Shown in pieces: positions 50,650 through 58,261 of a DNA stretch of 64,000 bases. The DNA is taken from the NCBI RefSeq assembly GCF_900104925.1, contig NZ_LT629735.1, positions 2,016,291-2,080,290 on the forward strand, written 5' to 3'. Source of the DNA: Opitutus sp. GAS368 (GTDB taxonomy: Bacteria; Verrucomicrobiota; Verrucomicrobiia; Opitutales; Opitutaceae). The notes under the pieces are model-generated. The model worked only from the letters and a program-made list of their open reading frames with translations. It had not been told where the DNA came from and made no database searches. The translations under genes were made by a program, and so were the position numbers. Each line of letters starts with the position of its first letter. Position 1 is the stretch's first letter.

Positions 50650-50928
50650 GGAGCCTTTTTGAAGGGGCGTTTTGACCCGCGCAACCGCCAAGTCACCGCA
50701 ACGTAACGCCATTGGCCGATATTGGCTGGCGCCCGCCGGGTTCAGTGGGCTAGTTTCGCGGGTGCATCCAATCCCCCGGCCCGGCCGTATTTTTGCTGGA
50801 ATAACCCCGCTTCCCGGCCGCTCTCACCCGCCACCAGTTTATCCCCACTTTTGACTTTCAGTCCATGCCCCCGGCCCGTTGCCGCGTGGTGTCGGAATGA
50901 AGAAACAGAACCCAAAATCCAGCATCAC
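50650..50928. promoter_or_regulatory. Divergent spacer amidohydrolase / RiPP precursor
   Basis: Both genes must be transcribed from here. A TTGACT hexamer at 50851-50856 lacks a convincing -10 box at the right distance, and I see no obvious metal-regulator palindrome. No gene is seen. Confidence 0.4.
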
Positions 50929-51288
50929 ATGAACAAATCCTACAAAACGATCATCACGGCCGCGGCCATCGCGGGACTTTACATGGGCGGCCTCGCCGCC
51001 AAGTCCTACGCGGGCGACGCCGGTTCGACGGCCCCGGCCGGCGAAAAAGCCAAGGACAGCTGCAAGGGCAAGGACAGCTGTAAAGGCAAGGACAGCTGTA
51101 AAGGCAAGGACGGCTGCAAGGGCAAGGACGGTTGCAAGGCCCATGACTGCAAGGGCAAGAACGACTGCAAGGGCAAGGGTGGCTGCAAGACCGCCGACCA
51201 CTCCTGCAAGGGCAAGAACGACTGCAAGGGCAAGGGCGGTTGCAAGGCCGAGACGGGGGACAAGAAGGACGAGCCCAAGAAGGGCTGA
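50929..51288 (+). CDS. Cys-Lys repeat RiPP precursor (bufferin-like)
   Basis: The 119-residue protein has a Sec signal (MNKSYKTIITAAAIAGLYMG...KSYA, cleavage likely after Ala 28), a short acidic/Ala linker and a repeat region with eleven Cys at residues 45, 51, 57, 63, 69, 74, 80, 86, 93, 99 and 105. Every Cys is followed by Lys, and the unit is CKGKD[SG]. It ends in a charged tail (GDKKDEPKKG). It is followed by DUF692, DUF2063 and DoxX genes, the arrangement of bufferin-type clusters in which the MNIO converts precursor Cys to thiooxazole-type heterocycles and the exported peptide binds copper. Unlike classical bufferin precursors it is not a DUF2282 protein but a low-complexity CKGK repeat. 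Modification and metal are inferred. Confidence 0.85.
   Translation: MNKSYKTIITAAAIAGLYMGGLAAKSYAGDAGSTAPAGEKAKDSCKGKDSCKGKDSCKGKDGCKGKDGCKAHDCKGKNDCKGKGGCKTADHSCKGKNDCKGKGGCKAETGDKKDEPKKG
51054..51138 (+). repeat. 18-bp tandem repeats in the precursor gene
   Basis: Five near-identical 18-bp units of the form gacagctgcaagggcaag encode the first CKGKDS hexads. Tandem structure suggests that the precursor can gain or lose units by slippage. Confidence 0.85.
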
Positions 51289-51313
51289 GGGTCCGCTAGT
51301 TGACCTTTCCACG

Positions 51314-51341
51314 GGGAGGCCGGGCGTCCGCCCGGTCTCCC
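51314..51341 (+). terminator. Terminator/attenuator hairpin between precursor and MNIO genes
   Basis: GGGAGGCCGGGCG (51314-51326) pairs with CGCCCGGTCTCCC (51329-51341) through 13 positions with one G-U, followed by ttcttgtct. It lies 76 bases before the MNIO start, where partial termination would keep precursor mRNA in excess over enzyme mRNA. Confidence 0.6.
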
Positions 51342-51416
51342 TTCTTGTCTCCGCCCTCTTCCGGGTGTTGGCTGCCGGGTGACGGGGCCGCGCCCTCCGT
51401 CCGAACGTTCCGCATC

Positions 51417-52301
51417 ATGCCCGCCAACAAATTCAACGGCTACACCGACTACGGCATCGGCATCGGCCTGCGCATCCCGCACTACGACCACATCCTGAGC
51501 CGCAAGCCCACGGTCGACTGGTTCGAGATCATCTCCGAAAACTTCATGGTCGACGGCGGCCGGCCGCTCGAGGTGCTCGAGCAGATCCTGGCCCAATACC
51601 GCGTCGTCCAGCACGGCGTCGCCATGTATTTCGGCGCCGCCGACGGCCCGAACAGGGATTACCTCCGCCGCCTCAAGGCGCTCACGACGCGCACGAAGAC
51701 CCCCTGGCTTTCCGACCACCTCTGCTGGGGCAGCGTCGACGGCACCTATTCGCACGACCTGCTGCCCATGCCCTACACCCACGCCGCGGCGAAGCAGACC
51801 GCGGCCAACATCCGCCGGGTGCGCGACTACCTCGAGCTCCCGATCGCGGTCGAGAATGTCAGCTCCTACACCGAGTTCCACGTCTCCGAGATGACCGAGT
51901 GGGAGTTCCTCGCCGAGGTCGTCGAGCTGGCCGACTGCGGAATCCTGCTCGACGTGAACAATATCTACGTCTCGGCCAAGAACCACGGCTTCGACCCCTA
52001 CGCCTACCTCAACGAGATCCCGCACCACCGCGTCGCGCAGATGCACATCGCCGGGCACACCAAGTTCGAGAAATACATCCTCGATACGCACGACCACCCG
52101 GTGCTCGACCCGGTCTGGAAGCTCTACGCCCACGCCACGAAGCTCTGCGGCGTCACCGCCACGCTGCTCGAGTGGGACGACAAGATCCCCTCGTTTGACG
52201 AGGTCCACGACGAGGCCCTGAAGGCCCATGAATACATCGCGCAGGCCCGGGCCGCGAAAATCCCCGCCCCGCGTGAAACGGTTCGCTCCCGCCCGCGTTG
52301 A
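51417..52301 (+). CDS. DUF692 multinuclear non-heme iron oxygenase (MNIO, BufB-like)
   Basis: The 294-residue TIM-barrel enzyme begins GYTDYGIGIGLRIPHYDHILSRKPTVDWFEIISENF. It has the metal-site residues in VVQHGVAMYFG (His), WLSDHLCWG (Asp-His), IAVENVSSY (Glu), GILLDVNNIYVS (Asp/Asn), QMHIAGHTKFE (His), DTHDHPVLDP (Asp-His) and TLLEWDDKIPS (Glu). DUF692/MNIO enzymes carry two or three irons and oxidise Cys (or other residues) of ribosomal peptides, as in MbnB, TglH and BufB. The start at 51417 is the first Met before the conserved region. The precursor upstream and the DUF2063 gene downstream make peptide modification the expected role. Confidence 0.93.
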   Translation: MPANKFNGYTDYGIGIGLRIPHYDHILSRKPTVDWFEIISENFMVDGGRPLEVLEQILAQYRVVQHGVAMYFGAADGPNRDYLRRLKALTTRTKTPWLSDHLCWGSVDGTYSHDLLPMPYTHAAAKQTAANIRRVRDYLELPIAVENVSSYTEFHVSEMTEWEFLAEVVELADCGILLDVNNIYVSAKNHGFDPYAYLNEIPHHRVAQMHIAGHTKFEKYILDTHDHPVLDPVWKLYAHATKLCGVTATLLEWDDKIPSFDEVHDEALKAHEYIAQARAAKIPAPRETVRSRPR

Positions 52302-52312
52302 AGGCTTCACCC

Positions 52313-52426
52313 TGTCATTCTGAACGCAGTGAAGAATCCAGCAGGACGACCGCCGGCGCATGTTATTTTGGATTCTTCGCTTCAGCCTTCGCCAAGCCTA
52401 CGGCTGACAAGGGCGCTCAGAATGAC
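52313..52426. repeat. Nested palindromic repeat between MNIO and partner genes
   Basis: Outer arms TGTCATTCTGAACGCAGTG and cgctcagaatgacg belong to the widespread 'gtcattctgagc...gaagaatcc' element. Inside the right half is a second repeat, 'ttcagccttcgccaagccta', of the family seen at 2317-2395. It ends 11 bases before the next start codon. Confidence 0.75.
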
Positions 52427-52437
52427 GGTTTCAAAGA

Positions 52438-53376
52438 ATGCCCGCTAAATTAAAACGCTTCGCTCCGGCGAAAGTCCATTCCACTACCGACCTCGCCGAC
52501 CTCCAGCGCGCCATGTGGCGCGTCATCTCGCGGCCGCTGACGGCGGACAACCAGATGCAACAACGCTGGACCGACGGCCGGCCGACGAGCGCCGTGGCCG
52601 CGCAGATCGCCAAGCCCAACGACCGGCTGACCTCCTTCGAGCGGCTCGAGATCTACAACCGCATGTATTGGTTCCGGATTCTCGACAGCCTCTATGACGA
52701 CTGCCCGGGCCTGCGCGCGGTGCTGGGCGACAAGAAGTTCATCACTCTCGCCGAGGCCTATCTCGTAAAATACCCGTCCGCCTCCTTCACGTTGCGCAAC
52801 CTGCCCAGCCGGCTGGCGCACTTCATCAAGGCGGAGCCGCGCTACACCCGGCCCCACACCGCGCTGTGCCACGACCTCGCCCGCTTCGAGTGGGCGCGCG
52901 TCGTCGTCTTCGACACCGCCTCGCAGCCGGTCTTCACGGTCAACGACCTGCTCGACGTGCCGGCGGCCAGGCAGGGTAGGCTGAAGCTCGCGCTGCAGCC
53001 CTACCTGCAGCTGCTGCAGCTGGACCACCCGGTGGACGATTTCCTCCTCGCGATCAAGCGCGAGGCCGAGCTGTTGCGCGGCGACGCCAGCAACGCCCCG
53101 TCGGCGCGGCGGAAATTGCGCAAAAACAAGGCCGCCCTGCCGGCGCGCGCCCTCACCCACGTGGCCGTGCACCGGTTGAACGGGCAGATCTACTTCAAAA
53201 AGCTCGAGCCGGCGGCCTACCGCATCCTCACCGCCCTGCGCCGGGGAAAAACGCTCGAGCAGGCGCTCGCCACGGGCATCCCCCGGACGAAGCAAGCCCG
53301 CGCCGACTGGGCCCCGCGGGTCCAGGGCTGGTTCCGCAGCTGGATGGAGCTCCGCTGGCTGTGCCGCCGGGAATAA
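52438..53376 (+). CDS. DUF2063 partner protein of the MNIO (BufC-like)
   Basis: The 312-residue protein has the DUF2063 N-terminal helical domain (LADLQRAMWRVISRPLTADNQMQQRWTDGR, FERLEIYNRMYWFRILDSLYDDCPGLRAVLGDKKFITLAEAYLVKYP). A C-terminal winged-helix-like part (YRILTALRRGKTLEQAL) probably recognises the peptide. In known systems such partners bind the leader and the MNIO and are needed for modification. Family membership is clear; details are inferred from bufferin/methanobactin-type clusters. Confidence 0.9.
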   Translation: MPAKLKRFAPAKVHSTTDLADLQRAMWRVISRPLTADNQMQQRWTDGRPTSAVAAQIAKPNDRLTSFERLEIYNRMYWFRILDSLYDDCPGLRAVLGDKKFITLAEAYLVKYPSASFTLRNLPSRLAHFIKAEPRYTRPHTALCHDLARFEWARVVVFDTASQPVFTVNDLLDVPAARQGRLKLALQPYLQLLQLDHPVDDFLLAIKREAELLRGDASNAPSARRKLRKNKAALPARALTHVAVHRLNGQIYFKKLEPAAYRILTALRRGKTLEQALATGIPRTKQARADWAPRVQGWFRSWMELRWLCRRE

Positions 53377-53395
53377 CAGACCGGCATCCAGTTTC

Positions 53396-53470
53396 TGTCA
53401 TTCTGAGCAAAGCGAAGAATCCATTTCCGTGCACTCGCCCTGATGGATCCTTCGCTTCGCTCAGGATGAC
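53396..53470. repeat. gtcattctgagc-type palindrome between partner and DoxX genes
   Basis: TGTCATTCTGAGCAAAGCG and ttcgcttcgctcaggatgac arms, a simple copy of the element that is nested at 52313-52426. Confidence 0.75.
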
Positions 53471-53521
53471 CCGAGAACGAATACGATGGAATAACCGCCG
53501 GATCTTAACCTCCCACCAACC

Positions 53522-53980
53522 ATGCAACTCCGCTCCCTGCTCGCCAAGTTCGATGGCCTCGCTGCGTTCCTCCAATCGCCGCTGCTGCTGGTCATCCGCC
53601 TCTATTGGGGCATCTCCTTCGCCCAGACCGGCTGGGGCAAGCTCATGAACCTGGATCGGACCACCGAATTCTTCACCAGCCTCCACCTGCCGATGCCGCG
53701 CCTCAACGCCATCGCGGCCGGTTCGACCGAGTGCTTCGGCGGGGTGCTGCTGGCCCTCGGGCTGTTCGCGCGGCCCGCGGCGGTGCCGCTGACCTTCTGC
53801 ATGATCGTGGCCTACGCCACCGCGGACAAGGAGGCCCTGCTGGGGATCTTCAGCGCCCCGGACAAATTCCTCGGCGCCGACCCGTTCCTGTTCCTCTTCG
53901 CCGCGCTCCTCGTGCTCGCGTTCGGCCCGGGCAAGCTGTCGCTCGACGCGCTGCTCGCCCGCAAGACTGCGGCCAAATAG
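53522..53980 (+). CDS. DoxX-family membrane protein of the RiPP cluster
   Basis: The 152-residue, four-helix DoxX protein has RLYWGISFAQTGWGKLMNLDRTTEFF, GSTECFGGVLLALGLFARPAAVPLTFCMIVAYATAD and FLFLFAALLVLAFGPGKLSLDALL. DoxX proteins accompany many DUF692/DUF2063 clusters, where a redox or membrane role is suspected but not established. It is the last gene of the rightward cluster; the next gene is convergent. Confidence 0.9.
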   Translation: MQLRSLLAKFDGLAAFLQSPLLLVIRLYWGISFAQTGWGKLMNLDRTTEFFTSLHLPMPRLNAIAAGSTECFGGVLLALGLFARPAAVPLTFCMIVAYATADKEALLGIFSAPDKFLGADPFLFLFAALLVLAFGPGKLSLDALLARKTAAK

Positions 53981-53989
53981 GCCGCCGCC

Positions 53990-54970
53990 TCAGCCCTTCG
54001 GCGGCGGGTTGAAGAGGTCCTCGTAGGCGAAAAGCGTGGCCCCGATCATCAGAGGGAGCGTCACCAACACGCCGATGAACAGCCCGATGAGGCCGAGCAG
54101 CGTGAGAATGGCGCCGAAAAATACCGTGATGAACACCCGGAACCATTGCCGGGTGACGACCCGGCGGCTGACCTCCATGGCGGTCCACGGACCCAGCCCC
54201 TTGTCGATCACCAGCACGAAGGTGAAGACCCAGGCGATGCTGATGTAGAGCAGGGGGATGATGCCCAGAAACACGAAGCTGAACGAAAGGCCCGTGAAGT
54301 CGGGTCGGGCATGGCCGCCGGCCAGCGCCGCCTTCACGAAGACGAGGAAGACCGGGCCGAAAAACGGCATCAGCACGGTGATGATCAACACCGCCGACAG
54401 CAGGCTGGCCAGCATCAGGGGCACGAACGCCCGGCTGAATCCGGCGAAGGCGTCGCCGATCTCCCGGGGCTCGCTGCGGATTTTGCCCAGGTAGTAGTAA
54501 TACAGACCGCCATAGAACACCCCGTTGAGGAACAGGCCCGCGAACATGCCCAGCAGCGGGATGAAACCGATGACCATTTGGATCAGCATGATCATCAGCG
54601 TCACGCCCACGAGCGGAAGGAAGTTGGACTTCCAAAGCTCGAAGCTGCGGCCAAGGCAGTCAAACGGGTCGATGAGCCGGGCGCGGGCCGAGTAGGCCGC
54701 CGCGATTTCCCCGATGGTGCCGGTCGGCGGCGTGGCGACGGAGTCGGCCGCACTGCCGGGCGCCTGGGTCGGAACGACTGCGGCCGGGGGCGTCGCGGCG
54801 CCGGGCGCGGGAGCGAACTCGGCAAAGTCCCCGAGGGTCTTCCACTCGGATTCGCCGTCGCGCCGGGCCTTGGTCAGCAGGTTGGCCCGGCCGCCGTTGA
54901 TCCACTCGTGGATTTTGGCCGTCGCCACCGGCCCGTATTCCTTTCCGTCCGCCCCGAGAATGGTGAACAT
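53990..54970 (-). CDS. GYF-domain membrane protein
   Basis: The 326-residue protein starts with a GYF_2/DUF4339 domain (MFTILGADGKEYGPVATAKIHEWINGGRANLLTKARRDGESEWKTL). A Pro/Ala linker and about six membrane helices follow (DPFDCLGRSFELWKSNFLPLVGVTLMIML...; AMEVSRRVVTRQWFRVFITVFFGAILTLLG), as in DUF975/glycerophosphodiester-phosphodiesterase-like membrane domains. Such fusions are common in Verrucomicrobia/Planctomycetes; function unknown. Convergent with the RiPP cluster with nine bases between. Confidence 0.8.
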   Translation of the reverse strand: MFTILGADGKEYGPVATAKIHEWINGGRANLLTKARRDGESEWKTLGDFAEFAPAPGAATPPAAVVPTQAPGSAADSVATPPTGTIGEIAAAYSARARLIDPFDCLGRSFELWKSNFLPLVGVTLMIMLIQMVIGFIPLLGMFAGLFLNGVFYGGLYYYYLGKIRSEPREIGDAFAGFSRAFVPLMLASLLSAVLIITVLMPFFGPVFLVFVKAALAGGHARPDFTGLSFSFVFLGIIPLLYISIAWVFTFVLVIDKGLGPWTAMEVSRRVVTRQWFRVFITVFFGAILTLLGLIGLFIGVLVTLPLMIGATLFAYEDLFNPPPKG

Positions 54971-55046
54971 AGTGGCCGCAGTCTGGCCGCGTACGGGGCG
55001 AGGTCAACGTCGCTATCCGCCTTCGCGCGCGGGATGCCCTGTTTGG

Positions 55047-55118
55047 GTAGGGCGGGTCGTCCCGACGAGCCGCGCCACCGGCTGGCAAGCCGCGGCTCAT
55101 CCGGAGGACTCGCCCTAC
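55047..55118. repeat. Palindromic repeat family H
   Basis: GTAGGGCGGGTCGTCCCGAC and ccggaggactcgccctac arms with an inner 'gagccgcg/cgcggctc' stem, upstream of the GYF gene and 3' of rsgA. Confidence 0.7.
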
Positions 55119-55124
55119 CGGCCC

Positions 55125-56207
55125 TCATTCCTCGCCGGATTTCTCGCGGACGCGCTGGCGGAGGCTCTTGGTGAGTTTCTTGTGGTGGGACTTGTGCTGC
55201 TGCTGGGCGGCGCGGTCGACGCGCCGGACCTCATGGGCGGTGGCCCGGCCCAGGCGCAGGTAGCTCTGCCAGCGGGCCGGGTCGAGGGTGCCGTCGGCCA
55301 GCGCCGCCTGCACGGCGCAGCCGGGCTCGACCGTGTGGGTGCAGTCGCGGAACCGGCATCGCGCCGTGAGCGCGGCCACGTCGCCAAAGGCGGCATCGAC
55401 GCCCGCCGCGGCGTCCCACGGCTGGAGTTCGCGCATGCCGGGCGTGTCGATCACGATGAAACCGTCCGACGCGACGAGCAGCTCGCGCTGGGTGGTCGTG
55501 TGCCGGCCTTTGCCGTCGACGTCGCGCACATCCCCGGTGTCCTGCAAATTTTCGCCGACAAGCCGGTTGATCAGGGTGGACTTGCCGACGCCGGACGAGC
55601 CGAGCAGGGCGACAGTGGCGCCGGGCGTGAGGTAGGGCGCGAGGGCTTTCAGTCCGCGGCGCGTCTTGGCGCTGACGACGAACACCGGCACGTCCGGGGC
55701 CACCGTGGCGATCTCGGCGGGCACGGCCGTCGCTTCATCCTCGGCGAGATCGGCCTTGTTGAGCAAAATCACGGGCCGGGCGCCGCTCGCCCACGCGGCG
55801 GCGAGGTAGCGCTCCAGGCGGTGCAGGTGGTAGTTGCCGTCGAGCGCGCTGACGAGGAACACCGTGTCGACGTTGGCGGCGACGACCTGTTCGATCTCCT
55901 CCAGGCCGGCGGCCTGGCGGGAGAACTTTGTGCGGCGCGGCAGCACGGCGTGGATGTGGACGCGGGTTTCCTCACCCTCCTGCGGCGTCACGGCCACCCA
56001 GTCGCCGATGGCGGGAAAGTCGGCCTGGGCCCGGGCCGTGTTGATGAATTTGCCCGAGCAGGCGCCGAGCTTGGCGCCGAACTCGCCCGTGACCTCGTAG
56101 TAGCCCTTGAGTTCGAGGGTCACGCGCCCGGGCAGGCAACCCTCGGCCGCGTGGGGCGCGAAGGCCCGGGCGAAGTGGTCGTTCCAACCGAGGGCGGCGA
56201 GCGTCAT
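55125..56207 (-). CDS. rsgA: Ribosome small-subunit-dependent GTPase A
   Basis: The 360-residue protein has an OB-fold N-terminus and a circularly permuted GTPase: LLNKADLAED (G4), VFVVSAKTRRG (G5), LLGSSGVGKSTLINRLVG (G1, 203-211), DTPGMREL (G3). A C-terminal zinc region (CRFRDCTHTVEPGC) follows. RsgA matures the 30S subunit. It overlaps yhbY by four bases (ATGA), which fixes the start at 56207 in a tight rsuA-yhbY-rsgA operon for ribosome/RNA work. Confidence 0.95.
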   Translation of the reverse strand: MTLAALGWNDHFARAFAPHAAEGCLPGRVTLELKGYYEVTGEFGAKLGACSGKFINTARAQADFPAIGDWVAVTPQEGEETRVHIHAVLPRRTKFSRQAAGLEEIEQVVAANVDTVFLVSALDGNYHLHRLERYLAAAWASGARPVILLNKADLAEDEATAVPAEIATVAPDVPVFVVSAKTRRGLKALAPYLTPGATVALLGSSGVGKSTLINRLVGENLQDTGDVRDVDGKGRHTTTQRELLVASDGFIVIDTPGMRELQPWDAAAGVDAAFGDVAALTARCRFRDCTHTVEPGCAVQAALADGTLDPARWQSYLRLGRATAHEVRRVDRAAQQQHKSHHKKLTKSLRQRVREKSGEE

Positions 56208-56509
56208 GCCGGGAGCAGCTTGGAGCCTTCCGGGCCGGGGCGCCAGAACAGAGCCGTGCGCCCGACCGAGCCGACGCAGAGGCACGGCGTGTCCGCGGCC
56301 ATTTTTTCACACAGGAGGGCGCGTTCGTCGCGATCCGCCACCTCGAAGCGCACCTTCACCAGCTCGCGGGTGTCGAGCTGGCGGTTGAGCTCGGTGAAGA
56401 GCGCGGGCGTCGGGCCCTGCCGGCCGATCCGGAGCGAGTCGCTGAGCTGCTGGCCGAGGCCGCGCAGCTGGGTTTTCTGGGCGCCGGTGAGAAGGGGGAG
56501 TTCATTCAT
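56204..56509 (-). CDS. yhbY: YhbY-type CRM-domain RNA-binding protein
   Basis: The 101-residue protein is a single CRM domain: LLTGAQKTQLRGLGQQLSDSLRIGRQGPTPALFTELNRQLDTRELVKVRF, with the conserved GRQG-like GxxG turn. YhbY associates with pre-50S particles. It overlaps rsuA upstream and rsgA downstream by four bases each. Confidence 0.92.
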   Translation of the reverse strand: MNELPLLTGAQKTQLRGLGQQLSDSLRIGRQGPTPALFTELNRQLDTRELVKVRFEVADRDERALLCEKMAADTPCLCVGSVGRTALFWRPGPEGSKLLPA

Positions 56510-57201
56510 GGTGGAAAGGTGTCCAGGGGCAGCTCGCGCCACTGGCCGGGCGCGAGGTCGCCGAGTTCGAGGGGGCCGAAGCGGGCGCGGTGCAAGGCCA
56601 TCACCTCCGCGCCCTGGCTGGCAAGCATTCGCCGCACCTGGTGATAGCGGCCCTCGGTCAGCGTCAGCTCGGCCTCGCGCGGCGAAATGATTTTAAGCTC
56701 CGCCGGCGCACACGGGGCCTTTTCGTTCTTCAGTTGCAGCGTGCCGCCGGCAAAGAGCGTGACCAGCGCCGGCGTCAGGTCGGCGTTCACGGTGGCGCGG
56801 TAGACCTTCGGCACCTTGTGCTTGGGCGACGTCAGCCGGTGGACGAGCGCGCTCTGGTCGGTGAGCAGCAGGAGGCCGCTGGTGTCCTTGTCGAGCCGGC
56901 CGATGCTGGTGACCTGCGGGTTGCGCGCGCGCCAGCGCGGGGGCAGCAGCGAGTAGACATTCGGGCCCTCGCGTTCGTCGTGCGAGCAGACGAGGCCGAC
57001 AGGTTTGTGCACCAGGAGCAACAGGCCGGCGGGGTGGTCGAGCGGTTCGCCGTCCACGCGCACATCGGCCGGGTCGGCCTTGGCGCCGAAATCATCGGTG
57101 GCCCGGCCGCGCACGGTCACCCGGCCGGCCTGGATCCAGGCGCGCGCCTCCCGGCGGGAACAGTAACCGAGATTGGCGAGGAGCTGGTCGAGCCGGCGCA
57201 T
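56506..57201 (-). CDS. rsuA: 16S rRNA pseudouridine synthase (RsuA family)
   Basis: The 231-residue protein has an N-terminal S4 domain (RRLDQLLANLGYCSRREARAWIQAGRVTV) and the pseudouridine synthase core with the catalytic Asp in GRLDKDTSGLLLLT, plus EGRYHQVRRMLASQG. It modifies 16S rRNA (U516 in E. coli). First gene of the three-gene ribosome operon; divergent from tonB with 38 bases between starts. Confidence 0.93.
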   Translation of the reverse strand: MRRLDQLLANLGYCSRREARAWIQAGRVTVRGRATDDFGAKADPADVRVDGEPLDHPAGLLLLVHKPVGLVCSHDEREGPNVYSLLPPRWRARNPQVTSIGRLDKDTSGLLLLTDQSALVHRLTSPKHKVPKVYRATVNADLTPALVTLFAGGTLQLKNEKAPCAPAELKIISPREAELTLTEGRYHQVRRMLASQGAEVMALHRARFGPLELGDLAPGQWRELPLDTFPP

Positions 57202-57239
57202 GGGGTCTTCATGCGGGACGCGCCGGGGCAGGTCAATAA

Positions 57240-58103
57240 ATGCCCAGTATCCGACAATCCATGCAGGGCCAGCCGGCCAATAAAGCGTTTAATGGTAATG
57301 TGCATACGACGGTCTACCCCCATCACGCATTCAAGACCGAGAGCTGGCACCCTGCACCCGCATCGGCTGTCCGTAAACTGGCGCCAGCCACCAGCCGGGT
57401 GGGTGACTGGCATTATGCCGGGCTGCCCAAGGCGCCGCGGATCCCGTGGTTTGCCGCGCTGCTTTCCGCCGGGTTGCACGCCCTGCTGCTGTGGGGCGGC
57501 GGCGCCCGGCCCGTCCACCGACCGGTGGCGGTGGCGCAGGACCAGTCGATCATCCAGCTGGTGATGCCGCCGCTCGATGAGGATAAGGAGCCGCCGGTCG
57601 AGGAACTCGAGAACCAGATGGACCAGGATCCGAGAGTGCAGGTGCCGCGGCTCGCCGACGTGCCCACCACCGTGGAGTTGTCGTCGGTCTTTGTGCAGCC
57701 CCTGGAGCTGAGTGTCCCGCTGCAAACCGATCTTAATACCGCGCAGCTCACCAGTATACCGCTGAAGATCGCCCCGGCGGGACAAAGACCCTCCGGGCTC
57801 AAGGACATTTTCGATATTTCGCAGCTCGACCACGTGCCGGAACCGATCGTGCAACCCGCCCCGGAATTTCCCTACAGCCTGAAAAAGGATGTCGAGGAGG
57901 CCCAGGTGGTCGTGGACTTCGTCGTCGATACCCATGGCGAGACCCGCGACATCCACGTGCTTTCTTCCACGCATCCGGGGTTTGAGCGGACCTCGGTCGA
58001 TGGCGTGGCCAAGTGGCGCTTCCGGCCAGGCCTCAAGGCGGGCCGCAAGGTCAACACCCGGATGAGGGTGCCGATCCGGTATACCGTGCATGGCACGGAC
58101 TGA
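57240..58103 (+). CDS. TonB family energy-transducing protein
   Basis: The 287-residue protein has a long cytoplasmic N-terminus, one membrane helix at about 69-86 (IPWFAALLSAGLHALLLWG), a Pro/acidic periplasmic linker (MPPLDEDKEPPVEELENQM) and a C-terminal TonB domain (PEFPYSLKKDVEEAQVVVDFVVDTHGETRDIHVLSSTHPGFERTSVDGVAKWRFRPG). It would energise outer-membrane receptors such as those encoded at 38.7 and 58.3 kb. The start could also be ATG 57261. ExbB/ExbD are not in the window. Confidence 0.88.
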   Translation: MPSIRQSMQGQPANKAFNGNVHTTVYPHHAFKTESWHPAPASAVRKLAPATSRVGDWHYAGLPKAPRIPWFAALLSAGLHALLLWGGGARPVHRPVAVAQDQSIIQLVMPPLDEDKEPPVEELENQMDQDPRVQVPRLADVPTTVELSSVFVQPLELSVPLQTDLNTAQLTSIPLKIAPAGQRPSGLKDIFDISQLDHVPEPIVQPAPEFPYSLKKDVEEAQVVVDFVVDTHGETRDIHVLSSTHPGFERTSVDGVAKWRFRPGLKAGRKVNTRMRVPIRYTVHGTD

Positions 58104-58229
58104 GGGCGCGGCCGGCTTACACCCGGCTGCACGGATTCGATTTCAATCCCGACGGCCCCGGCGGCCAGTTGGCGGACCACGCCATCGGGAAGATTCCCGG
58201 CCCAGGCCCTCCGCTGAGAACCCGGGAGA

Positions 58230-58253
58230 CTTGTAACCTAATGGGTTACAAAG
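58230..58253. repeat. Palindrome TTGTAACC...GGTTACAA at the receptor 3' end
   Basis: TTGTAACC-taatg-GGTTACAA, a perfect 8-bp stem, nine bases beyond the receptor stop. A similar ttgtaacctatcaggtt sequence lies inside the receptor gene (59828-59872). Confidence 0.6.
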
Positions 58254-58261
58254 GTCGCCTG

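Noticed and set aside
51054-51250. CRISPR-like regular repeats
   Set aside because: The 18-bp period is a coding tandem repeat (CKGKD units), with no spacers and no cas genes.
54714-56690. A 658-codon forward reading over rsgA
   Set aside because: It is antisense to rsgA, which has all GTPase motifs and ATGA coupling with yhbY.
58104-58261. A cobalamin riboswitch next to a BtuB-like receptor
   Set aside because: The region is at the 3' end of the receptor, not upstream, and shows only a short palindrome.
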